42,416 bases of DNA from JBEKYD01 sp052325345 (GTDB taxonomy: Bacteria > Acidobacteriota > Terriglobia > Bryobacterales > Bryobacteraceae), in assembly GCA_052325345.1 (NCBI GenBank), contig JBKQVG010000176.1, positions 1-42,416 on the forward strand. The letters run 5' to 3'. Position numbers and translations under genes: made by a program. The stretch's first letter is position 1. The number at the start of each line of letters is the position of its first letter. The notes below the pieces were generated by a model that saw nothing but the letters and a program-made list of their open reading frames with translations, was not told the DNA's origin and searched no databases. Positions 7,685-15,342 of the stretch are shown here, one piece after another.

Positions 7685-8416
7685 ATGCGGTCTCTGGCGG
7701 CGGCGATTGCGTTTCTTACCCGCATTCCGGTGGGCCGGTTGGTCGATTTCGGCCGCCAGGATGTCGCCCGTTCCGCCGCCTGGTTTCCGGTTGTCGGCGC
7801 GCTCGTGGGCGGAATCGAGTGCCTGGCGGCGTGGTTGCTTCGCCCCCATCTGCCGGCGGCGGTGACGGCGGTCTTATTGGTTGCGCTCGACGTGCTGCTC
7901 ACCGGCGCGCTGCATTACGACGGGCTGGCGGATTCGGCCGATGGTTTTGGCGGCGGCAAGGACCGCGACGACATTCTGCGCATCATGCGCGACCATGCCA
8001 TCGGCAGTTATGGCGGCGTGGCGCTGGTGCTGGCGGCCGGAACGAAGATCGCGGCACTGGCTACGCTTCTCACCGGCTCCGCCTGGCCGAAGGCTCTGGT
8101 GGCCGCTCCGCTACTGGGCCGCTGGGCGATTCTGGTGCTGAGCGCGGCCCTCCCCTACGCGCGCCCGACCGCGTCGGTGGTAGCGGGCATGGGCTGGAAG
8201 GCGCTCGCGTGGGGAAGCCTGCCGACCGCTCTGGCGCTGGCCGCCGGCCGCGATCCACGGCTCTGGATCGCCGCCGCCGCGGTTCTGCTGGTGGCCGCGA
8301 TCCTGAGCCTCTATTGCCGGCGCAAGATCGGCGGCGTTACCGGCGACACCTTGGGCGCCGGCGCGGAACTTGGCGAAATTGCCGTGTTGCTGGTGTTCTT
8401 GTGGAGGGCCGGATGA
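7685..8416 (+). CDS. cobS: adenosylcobinamide-GDP ribazoletransferase (cobalamin synthase)
   Basis: CobS joins AdoCbi-GDP (from CobU) to alpha-ribazole or its phosphate (from CobT), giving adenosylcobalamin or its phosphate at the inner membrane. The product has 243 residues and several membrane helices. Seen: the N-terminal FLTRIPVG, the signature LHYDGLADSADGFGGGKDRD and RIMRDHAIGSYG, which carry the metal/phosphate-binding acidic residues. ATG 7685 fits the family N-terminus. A GTG at 7673 would overlap the btuC stop and add four residues. A palindromic element separates it from the phosphatase downstream. Confidence 0.94.
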   Translation: MRSLAAAIAFLTRIPVGRLVDFGRQDVARSAAWFPVVGALVGGIECLAAWLLRPHLPAAVTAVLLVALDVLLTGALHYDGLADSADGFGGGKDRDDILRIMRDHAIGSYGGVALVLAAGTKIAALATLLTGSAWPKALVAAPLLGRWAILVLSAALPYARPTASVVAGMGWKALAWGSLPTALALAAGRDPRLWIAAAAVLLVAAILSLYCRRKIGGVTGDTLGAGAELGEIAVLLVFLWRAG

Positions 8417-8430
8417 CATCGATACACGTG

Positions 8431-8553
8431 GTGGGGCGGACGCCCTCGTCCGCGCGCGACCCCCTGGTCGCGCATGGCCGGGGGCAAAAGCTGCATTCTT
8501 CGGGCGAAGAGCGGGTCCAGGGGGACCCGCGCAGACCGGGGGGTCTGCCCCAC
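8431..8553. repeat. palindromic element between cobS and cobC
   Basis: The ends are inverted: GTGGGGCGGAC (8431-8441) against GTCTGCCCCAC (8543-8553). Inside are three hairpins: CGCGACCCCCTGGTCGCG (8455-8472), GCGGGTCCAGGGGGACCCGC (8511-8530) and CAGACCGGGGGGTCTG (8532-8547). Related fragments occur at about 1236-1270, 19418 and 23373-23425. It fills nearly the whole gap between the two genes and may act as an intra-operon mRNA structure; that role is inference. Confidence 0.7.
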
Positions 8554-8573
8554 CAAAAACGAGTGGCATTGGG

Positions 8574-9179
8574 ATGACCGCCCGGCTCTGGCTGCTCCGC
8601 CATGGCGAGCCGGATGAGAGCGCGCGGCGGCTGTGTTATGGATCGCTCGACGTGGGCCTGTCGGATGCCGGGCGGCGGCAGATGGCGCGCGCGGCCCGCG
8701 AGTTGGCGGGGGAGCCGATGGCGGCGATCTATTCGAGTCCCCGGCGGCGCGCCGTCGAGAGCGCCCGCATCCTATGCGGCGCTTTCGAACCGGCCCGCGA
8801 AGTCCGCGTGGTTCCCGATTTTCGCGAAATCGACTTCGGCGATTTCGAAGGCATGGCATACGACGACATCGCCGCCCGTTATCCCGACCTGTACCGCCAG
8901 TGGATGGAGGCATCCACTTCGGTTCAATTTCCGGGCGGCGAAAGCTTCGCCGCCATGCGGCTGCGCGTGCTGCGCGCCTTCGACGCCGTCTTGGCCGCGC
9001 ACGCCGGTGAAACGGCGGTCGTGGTCAGCCATGGGGGACCCATTCGCGCCATCGTGGCGAAGGCGTTGGGCATGGCCGCGGAAGATATCTTTCACCTGGC
9101 CCAGGACCATGGCGCGCTTAACCGCATCGACCTGGTGGATGGCTTCGCCGTGGTCGGGCTGCTCAATCGCTGCCCGTGA
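8574..9179 (+). CDS. cobC: histidine phosphatase, probable alpha-ribazole phosphatase
   Basis: 201-residue member of the phosphoglycerate-mutase-like histidine phosphatases. Seen: LLRHGEPDES with the catalytic RHG at the N-terminus, YSSPRRRAVESA, REIDFGDFEG with the acid-loop Glu/Asp, and VVVSHGGPIRAI with the second catalytic His. Placement at the end of a cobT-cobU-btuFDC-cobS operon makes alpha-ribazole-5'-phosphate or adenosylcobalamin-phosphate the likely substrate. From sequence alone only the phosphatase family is certain. ATG 8574 was chosen because the upstream open frame (to 8370) is translation of the palindromic repeat. Confidence 0.85.
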   Translation: MTARLWLLRHGEPDESARRLCYGSLDVGLSDAGRRQMARAARELAGEPMAAIYSSPRRRAVESARILCGAFEPAREVRVVPDFREIDFGDFEGMAYDDIAARYPDLYRQWMEASTSVQFPGGESFAAMRLRVLRAFDAVLAAHAGETAVVVSHGGPIRAIVAKALGMAAEDIFHLAQDHGALNRIDLVDGFAVVGLLNRCP

Positions 9180-9265
9180 GGGGGTGTCTGAAATGGGTCG
9201 CTTTCACCGGGTCGAAATAACGCTGTTCGAGCGGCACCGGCGCTTGCGGCACGAGATCATCGTTA

Positions 9266-9739
9266 TTATGGGTGTCGATTCATGGTTTCATAGAAGCCGC
9301 GGACCAGCGCCACGGCCTGCGCCTGGGTGAAACCGCCGTCCAGGTACAGTTGGCGCGAGCCGGCGGCAATCGTAGGAGTGGAAAGCACGCGCCCATTCAG
9401 AACGATCGCGATACGGTTGCCGACATTCTTCAAGGTGACCTGCAACTCCCGCCTGGCGGCGTTCTGATGGAAGCTGAGGAAGACGACCGGCTGCCCGTTC
9501 GAGTTCTTGCGTGTTTCGGCGGATTCCACGTCTCTTTCGGTGAGGAACGGCCGCCCGGCGAGGCACAACGGCCCGCTGCCGCCTTTGACGGGGATAGGCT
9601 GACCGGTATGCGGCCCGGAGCAGGGGACCATCAGATCGACCGCCAGCGTAACCGCGGTTCGCGGCGCACTCTGGCAGAAGCCGCCCGCGCAGGCGCCGGC
9701 CAGCAGGAGAAATACCCGAGCCCTCATGAGTTCCAGCAT
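9266..9739 (-). CDS. exported protein with a SecDF P1-head-like domain
   Basis: 157 residues (or 153 from the second Met). A signal sequence (RARVFLLLAGACAGGFCQ) is followed by a short Cys/Gly-rich stretch and then a region resembling the P1 head subdomain of SecD: PFLTERDVESAE, GQPVVFLSFHQNAARR, LKNVGNRIAIVLNGRVLSTP and GGFTQAQAVALVRGF. In SecD this domain sits in a large membrane protein that helps pull secreted proteins out of the translocon. Here it is alone, with no membrane helices beyond the signal. Convergent with the cobalamin operon. What a free-standing P1 head does is unknown. Confidence 0.72.
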   Translation of the reverse strand: MLELMRARVFLLLAGACAGGFCQSAPRTAVTLAVDLMVPCSGPHTGQPIPVKGGSGPLCLAGRPFLTERDVESAETRKNSNGQPVVFLSFHQNAARRELQVTLKNVGNRIAIVLNGRVLSTPTIAAGSRQLYLDGGFTQAQAVALVRGFYETMNRHP

Positions 9740-9818
9740 AGTGCAGAAGCGGGACGGGCTTGATGGGTTGCGATTGGGGTGGTTTATTTCCCGACAGTCG
9801 CTGGGGCGCCTGAACGCC

Positions 9819-11027
9819 CTACCGTTCCACCGCCAGCGCCACCGAGTTGCCGCCGCCCAGGCACAGCGCGGCCACGCCGCGGTGCGCGTCGCGCCGCATC
9901 ATCTCGTAAATCAAGGTCACCAGAATGCGGGCGCCGCTGGCCCCGATCGGGTGGCCGATCGCCACCGCGCCGCCGTTCACGTTCACCTTGTCCAGGCTGA
10001 GGCCCAGCTCGCGCACTACACCCAGCGCCTGCACCGCGAAGGCTTCGTTCAATTCGTACAGGTCCACATCGTCTTTGGTCCATCCCGCCTTGGCCCATAG
10101 CTTTTGCACGCCCGAAACCGGGGCCAGCATCACCCACTCCGGCGCTACGCCGCTGGTGGCCTGCGCTTGGATCCGCGCCAAGACAGGCAAGCCCAGTTGC
10201 CGCGCGCGGCTGGCGGAAGCGACCACCAGCGCGGCGGCGCCATCGTTAACCCCCGGCGCATTGCCCGCCGTCACCGTGCCGTCTTTGCGGAAGGCCGGTT
10301 TCAGCGCGCCCAGCGCTTCCATGCTGGTATCGGGGCGGACGGATTCATCGCGCGCGAAAATCTCGGGCGCCGCGCCTTTCTTGCTGGCGGGCACCTCCAC
10401 CGGCAACACCTCCTCCGCGAAGCGGCCGCTCTCCCAGGCCGCGGCTGCTTTGCGGTGCGAGCTCACCGCGTAGGCATCCTGCTCCGCGCGCGTGATGGAA
10501 TGTTTTTCGGCCACTTTCTCAGCGGTTTGACCCATATGGAAATCGTTGTACACGTCCCACAGGCCGTCCTGAATCATGGAGTCCACCGCCACCGAATTGC
10601 CCATGCGAAAACCGCCGCGGGCGTAGGGCAACAGGTAGGGCGCATTGCTCATCGATTCCATCCCGCCGGCCACCACGATCTCCGCATTGCCGGTCTGAAT
10701 GGCCTGCGCCGCCAGCGCCACCGCTTTCAACCCGGAGCCGCAAACTTTGTTGATCGTCAGCGCCGCAACCTCGGCCGGCAATCCGCCGTAAAGCGCGGCC
10801 TGGCGCGCCGGGTTTTGCCCCAGCCCCGCCGGCAGCACGTTGCCCATGATGCATTCGTCCACCCGCTCCGGCCCGATCCCGGCGCGCCGCACCGCTTCGC
10901 GCACCACCAGCGCGCCCAGCCGCGTGGCTGAAATCCCGGCCAGAGAGCCCTGAAATTTGCCCACCCCGGTCCGAACGCCGGAAACGATTACCACGTCTTC
11001 CACGATGGTTTCCCCCATGCCGATCAC
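9819..11027 (-). CDS. acetyl-CoA C-acetyltransferase (thiolase)
   Basis: 402-residue thiolase. Such enzymes condense two acetyl-CoA to acetoacetyl-CoA, or cleave 3-ketoacyl-CoA in fatty-acid breakdown; direction cannot be told. Catalytic residues are visible: Cys96 in NKVCGSGLKAV, His359 in GGAVAIGHPIGASG and Cys389 in ALCLGGG. MAGGMESMSNAPY-type features (VVAGGMESMSNAPYLLP) are typical of the biosynthetic type. The start could be the first or second Met (MIGMGETIVEDVV). Transcribed away from the large hairpin at 11134-11297. No operon partners are evident. Confidence 0.93.
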   Translation of the reverse strand: MIGMGETIVEDVVIVSGVRTGVGKFQGSLAGISATRLGALVVREAVRRAGIGPERVDECIMGNVLPAGLGQNPARQAALYGGLPAEVAALTINKVCGSGLKAVALAAQAIQTGNAEIVVAGGMESMSNAPYLLPYARGGFRMGNSVAVDSMIQDGLWDVYNDFHMGQTAEKVAEKHSITRAEQDAYAVSSHRKAAAAWESGRFAEEVLPVEVPASKKGAAPEIFARDESVRPDTSMEALGALKPAFRKDGTVTAGNAPGVNDGAAALVVASASRARQLGLPVLARIQAQATSGVAPEWVMLAPVSGVQKLWAKAGWTKDDVDLYELNEAFAVQALGVVRELGLSLDKVNVNGGAVAIGHPIGASGARILVTLIYEMMRRDAHRGVAALCLGGGNSVALAVER

Positions 11028-11133
11028 ATGGTAGCCGGAATCGGCGCCTTCGGGGTAGGTGGGTTCCGGCGGGATTCACGCAGCGCACGGTGCGGAGCGG
11101 CGGCGCGTTGCGCGTGCCGATCCTGGCGATGGG

Positions 11134-11297
11134 GGGTGCTTAACCGTTCTGGGGAGAGTGGGCGATCGACAACCGCTCCCAGGCGGTGGCGGCTCTGTAA
11201 CAACATGCAAACACGTGGCGCCTGTAGCGGAGCCGCGACCGCCAGGGAGCGGTTGTCGGGTTGAATACGGGGGGATCCCCAAAACGGTTAAGCACCC
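11134..11297. repeat. 164-base two-tier inverted repeat (cruciform-like)
   Basis: Outer arms GGGTGCTTAACCGTTCTGGG (11134 on) and its complement at 11277-11297 match at 20 of 21 positions. Inner arms at 11167-11195 (CGACAACCGCTCCC...) and 11230-11258 match at 27 of 29. The loop is 34 bases. It lies between the divergently transcribed thiolase and peroxiredoxin genes. A shortened copy with the same outer arms is at 31008-31073. It has no reading frame of its own, so it looks like a small non-autonomous palindromic element. Confidence 0.85.
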
Positions 11298-11362
11298 GGT
11301 GTCGGCCACCGGCTCCCTAGGCGTGCCGGGCGTGGTATCCTGGCCTCGTCAGGAGGGAACTC

Positions 11363-11872
11363 ATGCGCAACATTGGGATCGCGATTCTGCCGGTGTGTCT
11401 GGCCGGTTTTGGCCTGGGCGCGGCGGAAATGCCGCAAGCCGGCCAGGCTGCTCCAACCTTCGTCCTGCCTTCGCAGGACGGAACGCCGATCGATTTACAT
11501 CAATTTCACGGCAAGTGGGTGGTGCTGTACTTCTACCCCAAAGATATGACGCAGGGCTGCACCATCGAAGCCCACAACTTCCAGCAGGACTTGCCCAAGT
11601 TCGATCGGCGAAACGCCGTAATCCTGGGTGTCAGCGTCGATTCCACCGCCAGCCATCAACAGTTCTGCACCAAGGACAGCCTGACGTTCCGGCTGCTGTC
11701 CGATACCGATAAGAAAGTCGTGGATATGTACGGGTCGCTCAACGCCCGCGGCATGGCCTCGCGCAATACCTTCCTGATCGATCCCTCGGGCAAGATCGTC
11801 AAGGTCTGGACCGGCGTCAACCCGGCGCATCACAGCGAGGAAGTTCTGGCCACGCTGGACAGCATGAAATAA
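11363..11872 (+). CDS. exported peroxiredoxin, PrxQ/Bcp type
   Basis: Thiol peroxidase of the AhpC/TSA family, 169 residues, that reduces peroxides. A signal peptide (MRNIGIAILPVCLAGFGLGA) points to the periplasm. The peroxidatic Cys66 lies in YPKDMTQGCTIEA. The position five residues later, where many Bcp proteins have the resolving Cys, is His here; instead a Cys at 102 (HQQFCTKDSL) fits the alternative resolving site of some PrxQ enzymes. ASRNTFLIDPSGKIVKVW is the usual C-terminal strand. AGGAGG about 8 bases before the ATG supports the start. Confidence 0.9.
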   Translation: MRNIGIAILPVCLAGFGLGAAEMPQAGQAAPTFVLPSQDGTPIDLHQFHGKWVVLYFYPKDMTQGCTIEAHNFQQDLPKFDRRNAVILGVSVDSTASHQQFCTKDSLTFRLLSDTDKKVVDMYGSLNARGMASRNTFLIDPSGKIVKVWTGVNPAHHSEEVLATLDSMK

Positions 11873-11950
11873 GTTCAAGCCGGATTGCCGGGGTGCAGCC
11901 GGGCTGAGCGCGGCTTTGCAGGTCAACAGGCCGGCGCTACAAAATCCAAC

Positions 11951-12841
11951 CTACTTTGTCAATTTCATCGCCCCGATCCGCTGCTTGACCTGCTCGCGCA
12001 GAGCGTCCGGCTCGAAATCGGCGTTGCGCCGGAAAATTTCCGGCAGCACTTCGTCGTAGGCTGGCGCCGGGGCTTCCACTTCCCGAAAACCCAGGCTGGA
12101 AGCCATGCGGCACGCGGCGCGGACCAGGTTCAACGGATCGCGCGGATTACCGGAGATCTCGTGGTGGTGTTCCAGCATCACGGTGCGCAGGGTTTCCGGG
12201 AAACCCCATTGCGCGGCCACTCGCGCACCCGCCTCGGTATGCTCGATCCCAAATTCGGCCAGCTCCACCACGTCCGCTTCCTCTTCGCTCTCGAACGGCT
12301 TGGCCATGTGCGCCGCATAGTCGGAGCCGAGACTGAGGAACAACGCCAGCCGGCCCAGGTCGTGCGTGAGCCCCGCCGTATAGACCGATGGCTGGCGGCA
12401 CAGCTTGCCCATGAAGTCCGCGAGCACGGCCGTGGCCAGGCTGTGCTCCCATACCGAAGTCATGTACGGCGTACGCGGCACGTTGCGCACATAAAAGCTG
12501 AAGGCAATCGTGCAGCCGAGCGAGCGCACCCGCTCCAGCCCCAGAAACGTCAGGGCGTGGCGGATGGTTTCAATCCGGGCGCGCAGACCGAACTCGCAGG
12601 AGTTGGCCACTAGCAATAGATCGGCGGTTAAGGCCGGATCGCACTTAAACGCCTCTTCGAAGTCGGCAAACGCAGAGTCGCCTTCCACCGAGATGTTCAT
12701 GAGCTTGAGCGCGCTGGCATGGAACGGCGCCAGGCGCGACAAACTGACGTAGACATCCAGGTGCTTGGCAGAGGGATCCTCGCGGCTGATGCTGGCGGCA
12801 GGCGCCCCAGAAGCAGCGGATGTTAGAGAATGCGCCGTCAT
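11951..12841 (-). CDS. HDOD-domain protein
   Basis: 296-residue cytoplasmic protein with an HDOD domain, a degenerate relative of HD phosphohydrolases found in signalling and motility regulators. Domain at roughly residues 35-235: LSRLAPFHASALKLMN, ALTADLLLVANSC, ETIRHALTFLGLERVRSL, WEHSLATAVLADFMGK and AGLTHDLGRLALFLSLG. GIEHTEAGARVAAQWGFPE and MLEHHHEI follow. No receiver or GGDEF domain is attached, so its input is unknown. An inverted repeat overlaps the start codon (see 12841-12864). Confidence 0.87.
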   Translation of the reverse strand: MTAHSLTSAASGAPAASISREDPSAKHLDVYVSLSRLAPFHASALKLMNISVEGDSAFADFEEAFKCDPALTADLLLVANSCEFGLRARIETIRHALTFLGLERVRSLGCTIAFSFYVRNVPRTPYMTSVWEHSLATAVLADFMGKLCRQPSVYTAGLTHDLGRLALFLSLGSDYAAHMAKPFESEEEADVVELAEFGIEHTEAGARVAAQWGFPETLRTVMLEHHHEISGNPRDPLNLVRAACRMASSLGFREVEAPAPAYDEVLPEIFRRNADFEPDALREQVKQRIGAMKLTK

Positions 12842-12864
12842 CAGAATTCATATCGGCATTCTGA
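12841..12864. promoter_or_regulatory. inverted repeat over the start of the HDOD gene, possible operator
   Basis: TCAGAAT (12841-12847) and ATTCTGA (12858-12864) form a perfect 7-base inverted repeat with a 10-base spacer, touching the first base of the HDOD start codon. The right side continues ACGGCG and the left side CGCCGTCA, so the symmetry extends with a 3-base interruption. On the minus strand a TATAAT lies just upstream (about 12871-12876), placing the repeat where a repressor or an mRNA hairpin could act. Confidence 0.4.
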
Positions 12865-12912
12865 CGGCGTGATTATAATTATTTCTGCTTTCAGGGAACG
12901 AAATAGGGGAAA

Positions 12913-12966
12913 CACCTGTGTGGAGCAGGCCTTTTGGCCCGCACCGTCTTCGGCCGCGGGCCGCTA
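12913..12966. repeat. dispersed GC-rich palindromic repeat, short copy
   Basis: TGTGGAGCAGGCCTTTTGGC followed by CGGCCGCGGGCCGC. It resembles the 1281-1309 and 4919 members (GTGGAGC-GGGC core) and fills the gap between the HDOD gene and the secreted-protein operon. Confidence 0.5.
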
Positions 12967-12969
12967 AGG

Positions 12970-13608
12970 TTAGTGGCCGGTCGTGCCGTCGTCCTTCTTT
13001 TCGCCGGGACGGTACAGGGTGGGCGGCTTGGGCTGATCCTGAACCGGCTGGGTCTTGGCATCCTCGGCCTTTTGGGCATCGGATTTATTAGACTGGATCT
13101 CCTTTTTCTCCTCTTTCCGACGCTGCTCCAGATCGAGGGCGCGGTCGCGGAGATCTTCGCGGTCCATGGCGATGCTGTCTTCGGTGCCCGAAATGGCGTC
13201 GCGGAGGACGAAATCGTAGCGGTCCAGGTCCTTAGGCTGGCTGGCCTGGATCTTGCGCAGCATGGTGGCCGCGGCGATTTCCTCGTTGGAAACGGCGTTG
13301 AGGCCGGACGAAACATCTCTCTTGTGCTCGAGTGCATCGTCCACCACGTTATCGATGGCGTCCAGGATGCCATTGTAGTCTTCGAGCGCATTATGGATCA
13401 GGATGGAGCGTCCGGGCTTATCGCGCGACAGCAGGTTCTTCACCAGGTCGACGCGGGCGCGGGCGAAGTGGGCGTAGAGCTCCAGACGGGCGTTGGGCTC
13501 CTGGGCGGCGCGGATCTGGTCGGCTTCGTCGGCGCTGAGGAAGTCGCGGGATTGCTGCCCAAACATCGCGGCGGCGGCCAGCGAGAAGAAAACAGCGAGG
13601 GTCTTCAT
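12970..13608 (-). CDS. secreted protein of unknown function, third gene of a TPR operon
   Basis: 212 residues with a signal peptide (MKTLAVFFSLAAAAMFGQQS), then a mainly helical body rich in Asp, Glu and Lys. The C-terminal quarter is low-complexity and charged (RRKEEKKEIQSNKSD) and ends in a Pro/Lys tail. No catalytic motif or known family recognised. The ATG overlaps the stop of the 150-residue gene upstream by 4 bases, and that gene overlaps the TPR gene in the same way, so the three are almost certainly co-translated and may work together in the periplasm. Confidence 0.72.
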   Translation of the reverse strand: MKTLAVFFSLAAAAMFGQQSRDFLSADEADQIRAAQEPNARLELYAHFARARVDLVKNLLSRDKPGRSILIHNALEDYNGILDAIDNVVDDALEHKRDVSSGLNAVSNEEIAAATMLRKIQASQPKDLDRYDFVLRDAISGTEDSIAMDREDLRDRALDLEQRRKEEKKEIQSNKSDAQKAEDAKTQPVQDQPKPPTLYRPGEKKDDGTTGH

Positions 13609-14057
13609 TTCGGTTTACCCTCCATCAGGCCCTGGAGGAGATGGTCGTGCGCCTCCAGCACCGTCTCTTTCACTTTACCCAACAACGGGCGGTCCGTGGC
13701 GCTCATATCCAGGCTGAAGGTTTCCATGCGGCGGAGCAAGTCGCGGGTCTGGATCTCGGCATACTTGAACCAGCGCGGGCTCTTGCGCGGGTTCTTGCCG
13801 GTGGCCACCAGCGAGTCGTATGCCAGCGTGACCGATTCGCCGATTTCGGCGGCCAGCGCGCCTGTCTTTTGGATATCGCCGTCCTCGTAGGCGCGGCGAG
13901 CGGCGGTGAGAGCGGCCGAGGCATTTTCGAGCGCCAGCTTGGCGCGCCGTTCCAGGTTCGGTTCGGCGCGGGCGCGGGCGAGATCCGCCCATGCCGGAGC
14001 GGCGCACAATGCCGGCAGGATACAACCCAGGCAAACGCGCGTGGCCATGCGCCTCAT
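13605..14057 (-). CDS. small secreted helical protein, second gene of a TPR operon
   Basis: 150 residues from the ATG at 14057, which overlaps the TPR gene stop (ATGA). A signal peptide MRRMATRVCLGCILPALCAAPAWA is seen, followed by a helical body: ERRAKLALENASAALTAARR, YEDGDIQKTGALAAEIGES, RWFKYAEIQTRDLLRRMETF and VLEAHDHLLQGLMEGKPK. The frame remains open far upstream, but that part shadows the TPR gene and should not be counted. The same helical character as the following 212-residue product suggests related binding roles. No family recognised. Confidence 0.72.
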   Translation of the reverse strand: MRRMATRVCLGCILPALCAAPAWADLARARAEPNLERRAKLALENASAALTAARRAYEDGDIQKTGALAAEIGESVTLAYDSLVATGKNPRKSPRWFKYAEIQTRDLLRRMETFSLDMSATDRPLLGKVKETVLEAHDHLLQGLMEGKPK

Positions 14058-15265
14058 TTCTTTTCCAGCTCCAGGCGGATGATGCGGGCGCGCTGGCGGG
14101 CCTGAAATTCCTGGTCGGGATTCTTGCCCTGACTCATGGAAAGAAAGCGGGTGTAGGCTTCCAGCGCGGGTTTCAACTGGCGCAGCTTGTCGAGAATGAT
14201 GGCGCGCATGAAGCAAACGCCGGCGGTGTCCTCGCCCAACTGGCGCGCCTTGTCGAAATTCTCCAACGCGAGAGGAAGGTTGCCGGCCATGTAAAGCATA
14301 TCCGCGAGGTCGCGCCAGGCGGCGGCGGCGGCCGGCTTGAGTTTCGTGGCTTCGGAAAACTGATTGGCGGCGGCCGGGAACCGGCGCGCGTCGCGCAGCG
14401 CGCGGGCATACATCATGCGGGTTTCGAAGTTGGAAGGGTCGGTCCGAACCGCCTGGTCCATGAAGGGAAGCGCCTTGGGAAGCTGGCCGGCGAACAGGTA
14501 GGCCATGGCCAGGGCGATACGGTTGGCCTGGCTGGCGTCGGCGGCGTAGGCGGCTTCCAGGCGCGGAATGGCATCGGTATACTGGCGGCTTTCGAGCATG
14601 AGCTGGCCGGCGTGCGCCTGCGCCTGGGGGTCTTCCGGAAACTCCCGGTAAATCGCCAGAGCCTGGCTCGGCTGGCGGCTGTTTTCGTAGAGCTCGGCGA
14701 GTTCCAGCAGCCATTCGCGGTCGCGCGCATCGATTTCGGCGGCATGGCGGTAATGGGGCTCGGCTTCCGCCAGCTTGCCTTGCCGCGCCAGGGCGCGTCC
14801 CAATCCCAGTTCCGCGCCGCCCGATTTGGGATTGACGGCCAGCGCGTCGCGGTATGAGGCTTCGGTCTTTTCCCAGGCGCCCAGAGCGAACTGCGCTTCG
14901 GCCAGGTAGTAATGCGGGCGGAATTCGGCCGGCTTCCGGCGAGCCGCGTCCTCCAGCATGGGGGCGGCGTCGGCGGGGTTCTTCTGCCGCAACAGCAGCA
15001 TGCCGCAATTCAGCTCGGCCTCGTAGAGATTAGGTTTCAGGGCGAGGGTCGTCCGGTATTGCGCGATGGCCTCGGCATCGCGGTTGAGAAAGCCGTAGGC
15101 CAGGGCGAGATTGAAGTGGGCGCTGTAGTCGGCGGGATCGGCCGCAATGGCTTTCTCGAAAGCCGCGGCGGCATCGCCGTATCGGGCCGCATCGAGGGCT
15201 TTCAGACCGTCGCCATTCGGATCGGCTGCTTGCAGGAAAAGCAGCGCCGGCAGTAAGGCCCACAT
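14054..15265 (-). CDS. exported TPR-repeat protein
   Basis: 403 residues with a short signal (MWALLPALLFLQAADPNG), then about ten tetratricopeptide repeats across nearly the whole length, for example AARYGDAAAAFEKAIAADPA, FNLALAYGFLNRDAEAIAQY and EKTEASYRDALAVNPKSGG. TPR arrays are protein-binding scaffolds. It heads a three-gene operon with two small secreted proteins, all linked by 4-base overlaps, so it probably binds them or a shared periplasmic partner. No peptidase, glycosyltransferase or other catalytic domain is attached. Confidence 0.85.
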   Translation of the reverse strand: MWALLPALLFLQAADPNGDGLKALDAARYGDAAAAFEKAIAADPADYSAHFNLALAYGFLNRDAEAIAQYRTTLALKPNLYEAELNCGMLLLRQKNPADAAPMLEDAARRKPAEFRPHYYLAEAQFALGAWEKTEASYRDALAVNPKSGGAELGLGRALARQGKLAEAEPHYRHAAEIDARDREWLLELAELYENSRQPSQALAIYREFPEDPQAQAHAGQLMLESRQYTDAIPRLEAAYAADASQANRIALAMAYLFAGQLPKALPFMDQAVRTDPSNFETRMMYARALRDARRFPAAANQFSEATKLKPAAAAAWRDLADMLYMAGNLPLALENFDKARQLGEDTAGVCFMRAIILDKLRQLKPALEAYTRFLSMSQGKNPDQEFQARQRARIIRLELEKK

Positions 15266-15342
15266 GCTCTCATCTTAAAGCACGGCGAAGAGTGGAGAGC
15301 GGGAGCGGGTGGGCAAGGGGGCTGGGCTGCTCCGCGCGCGTG

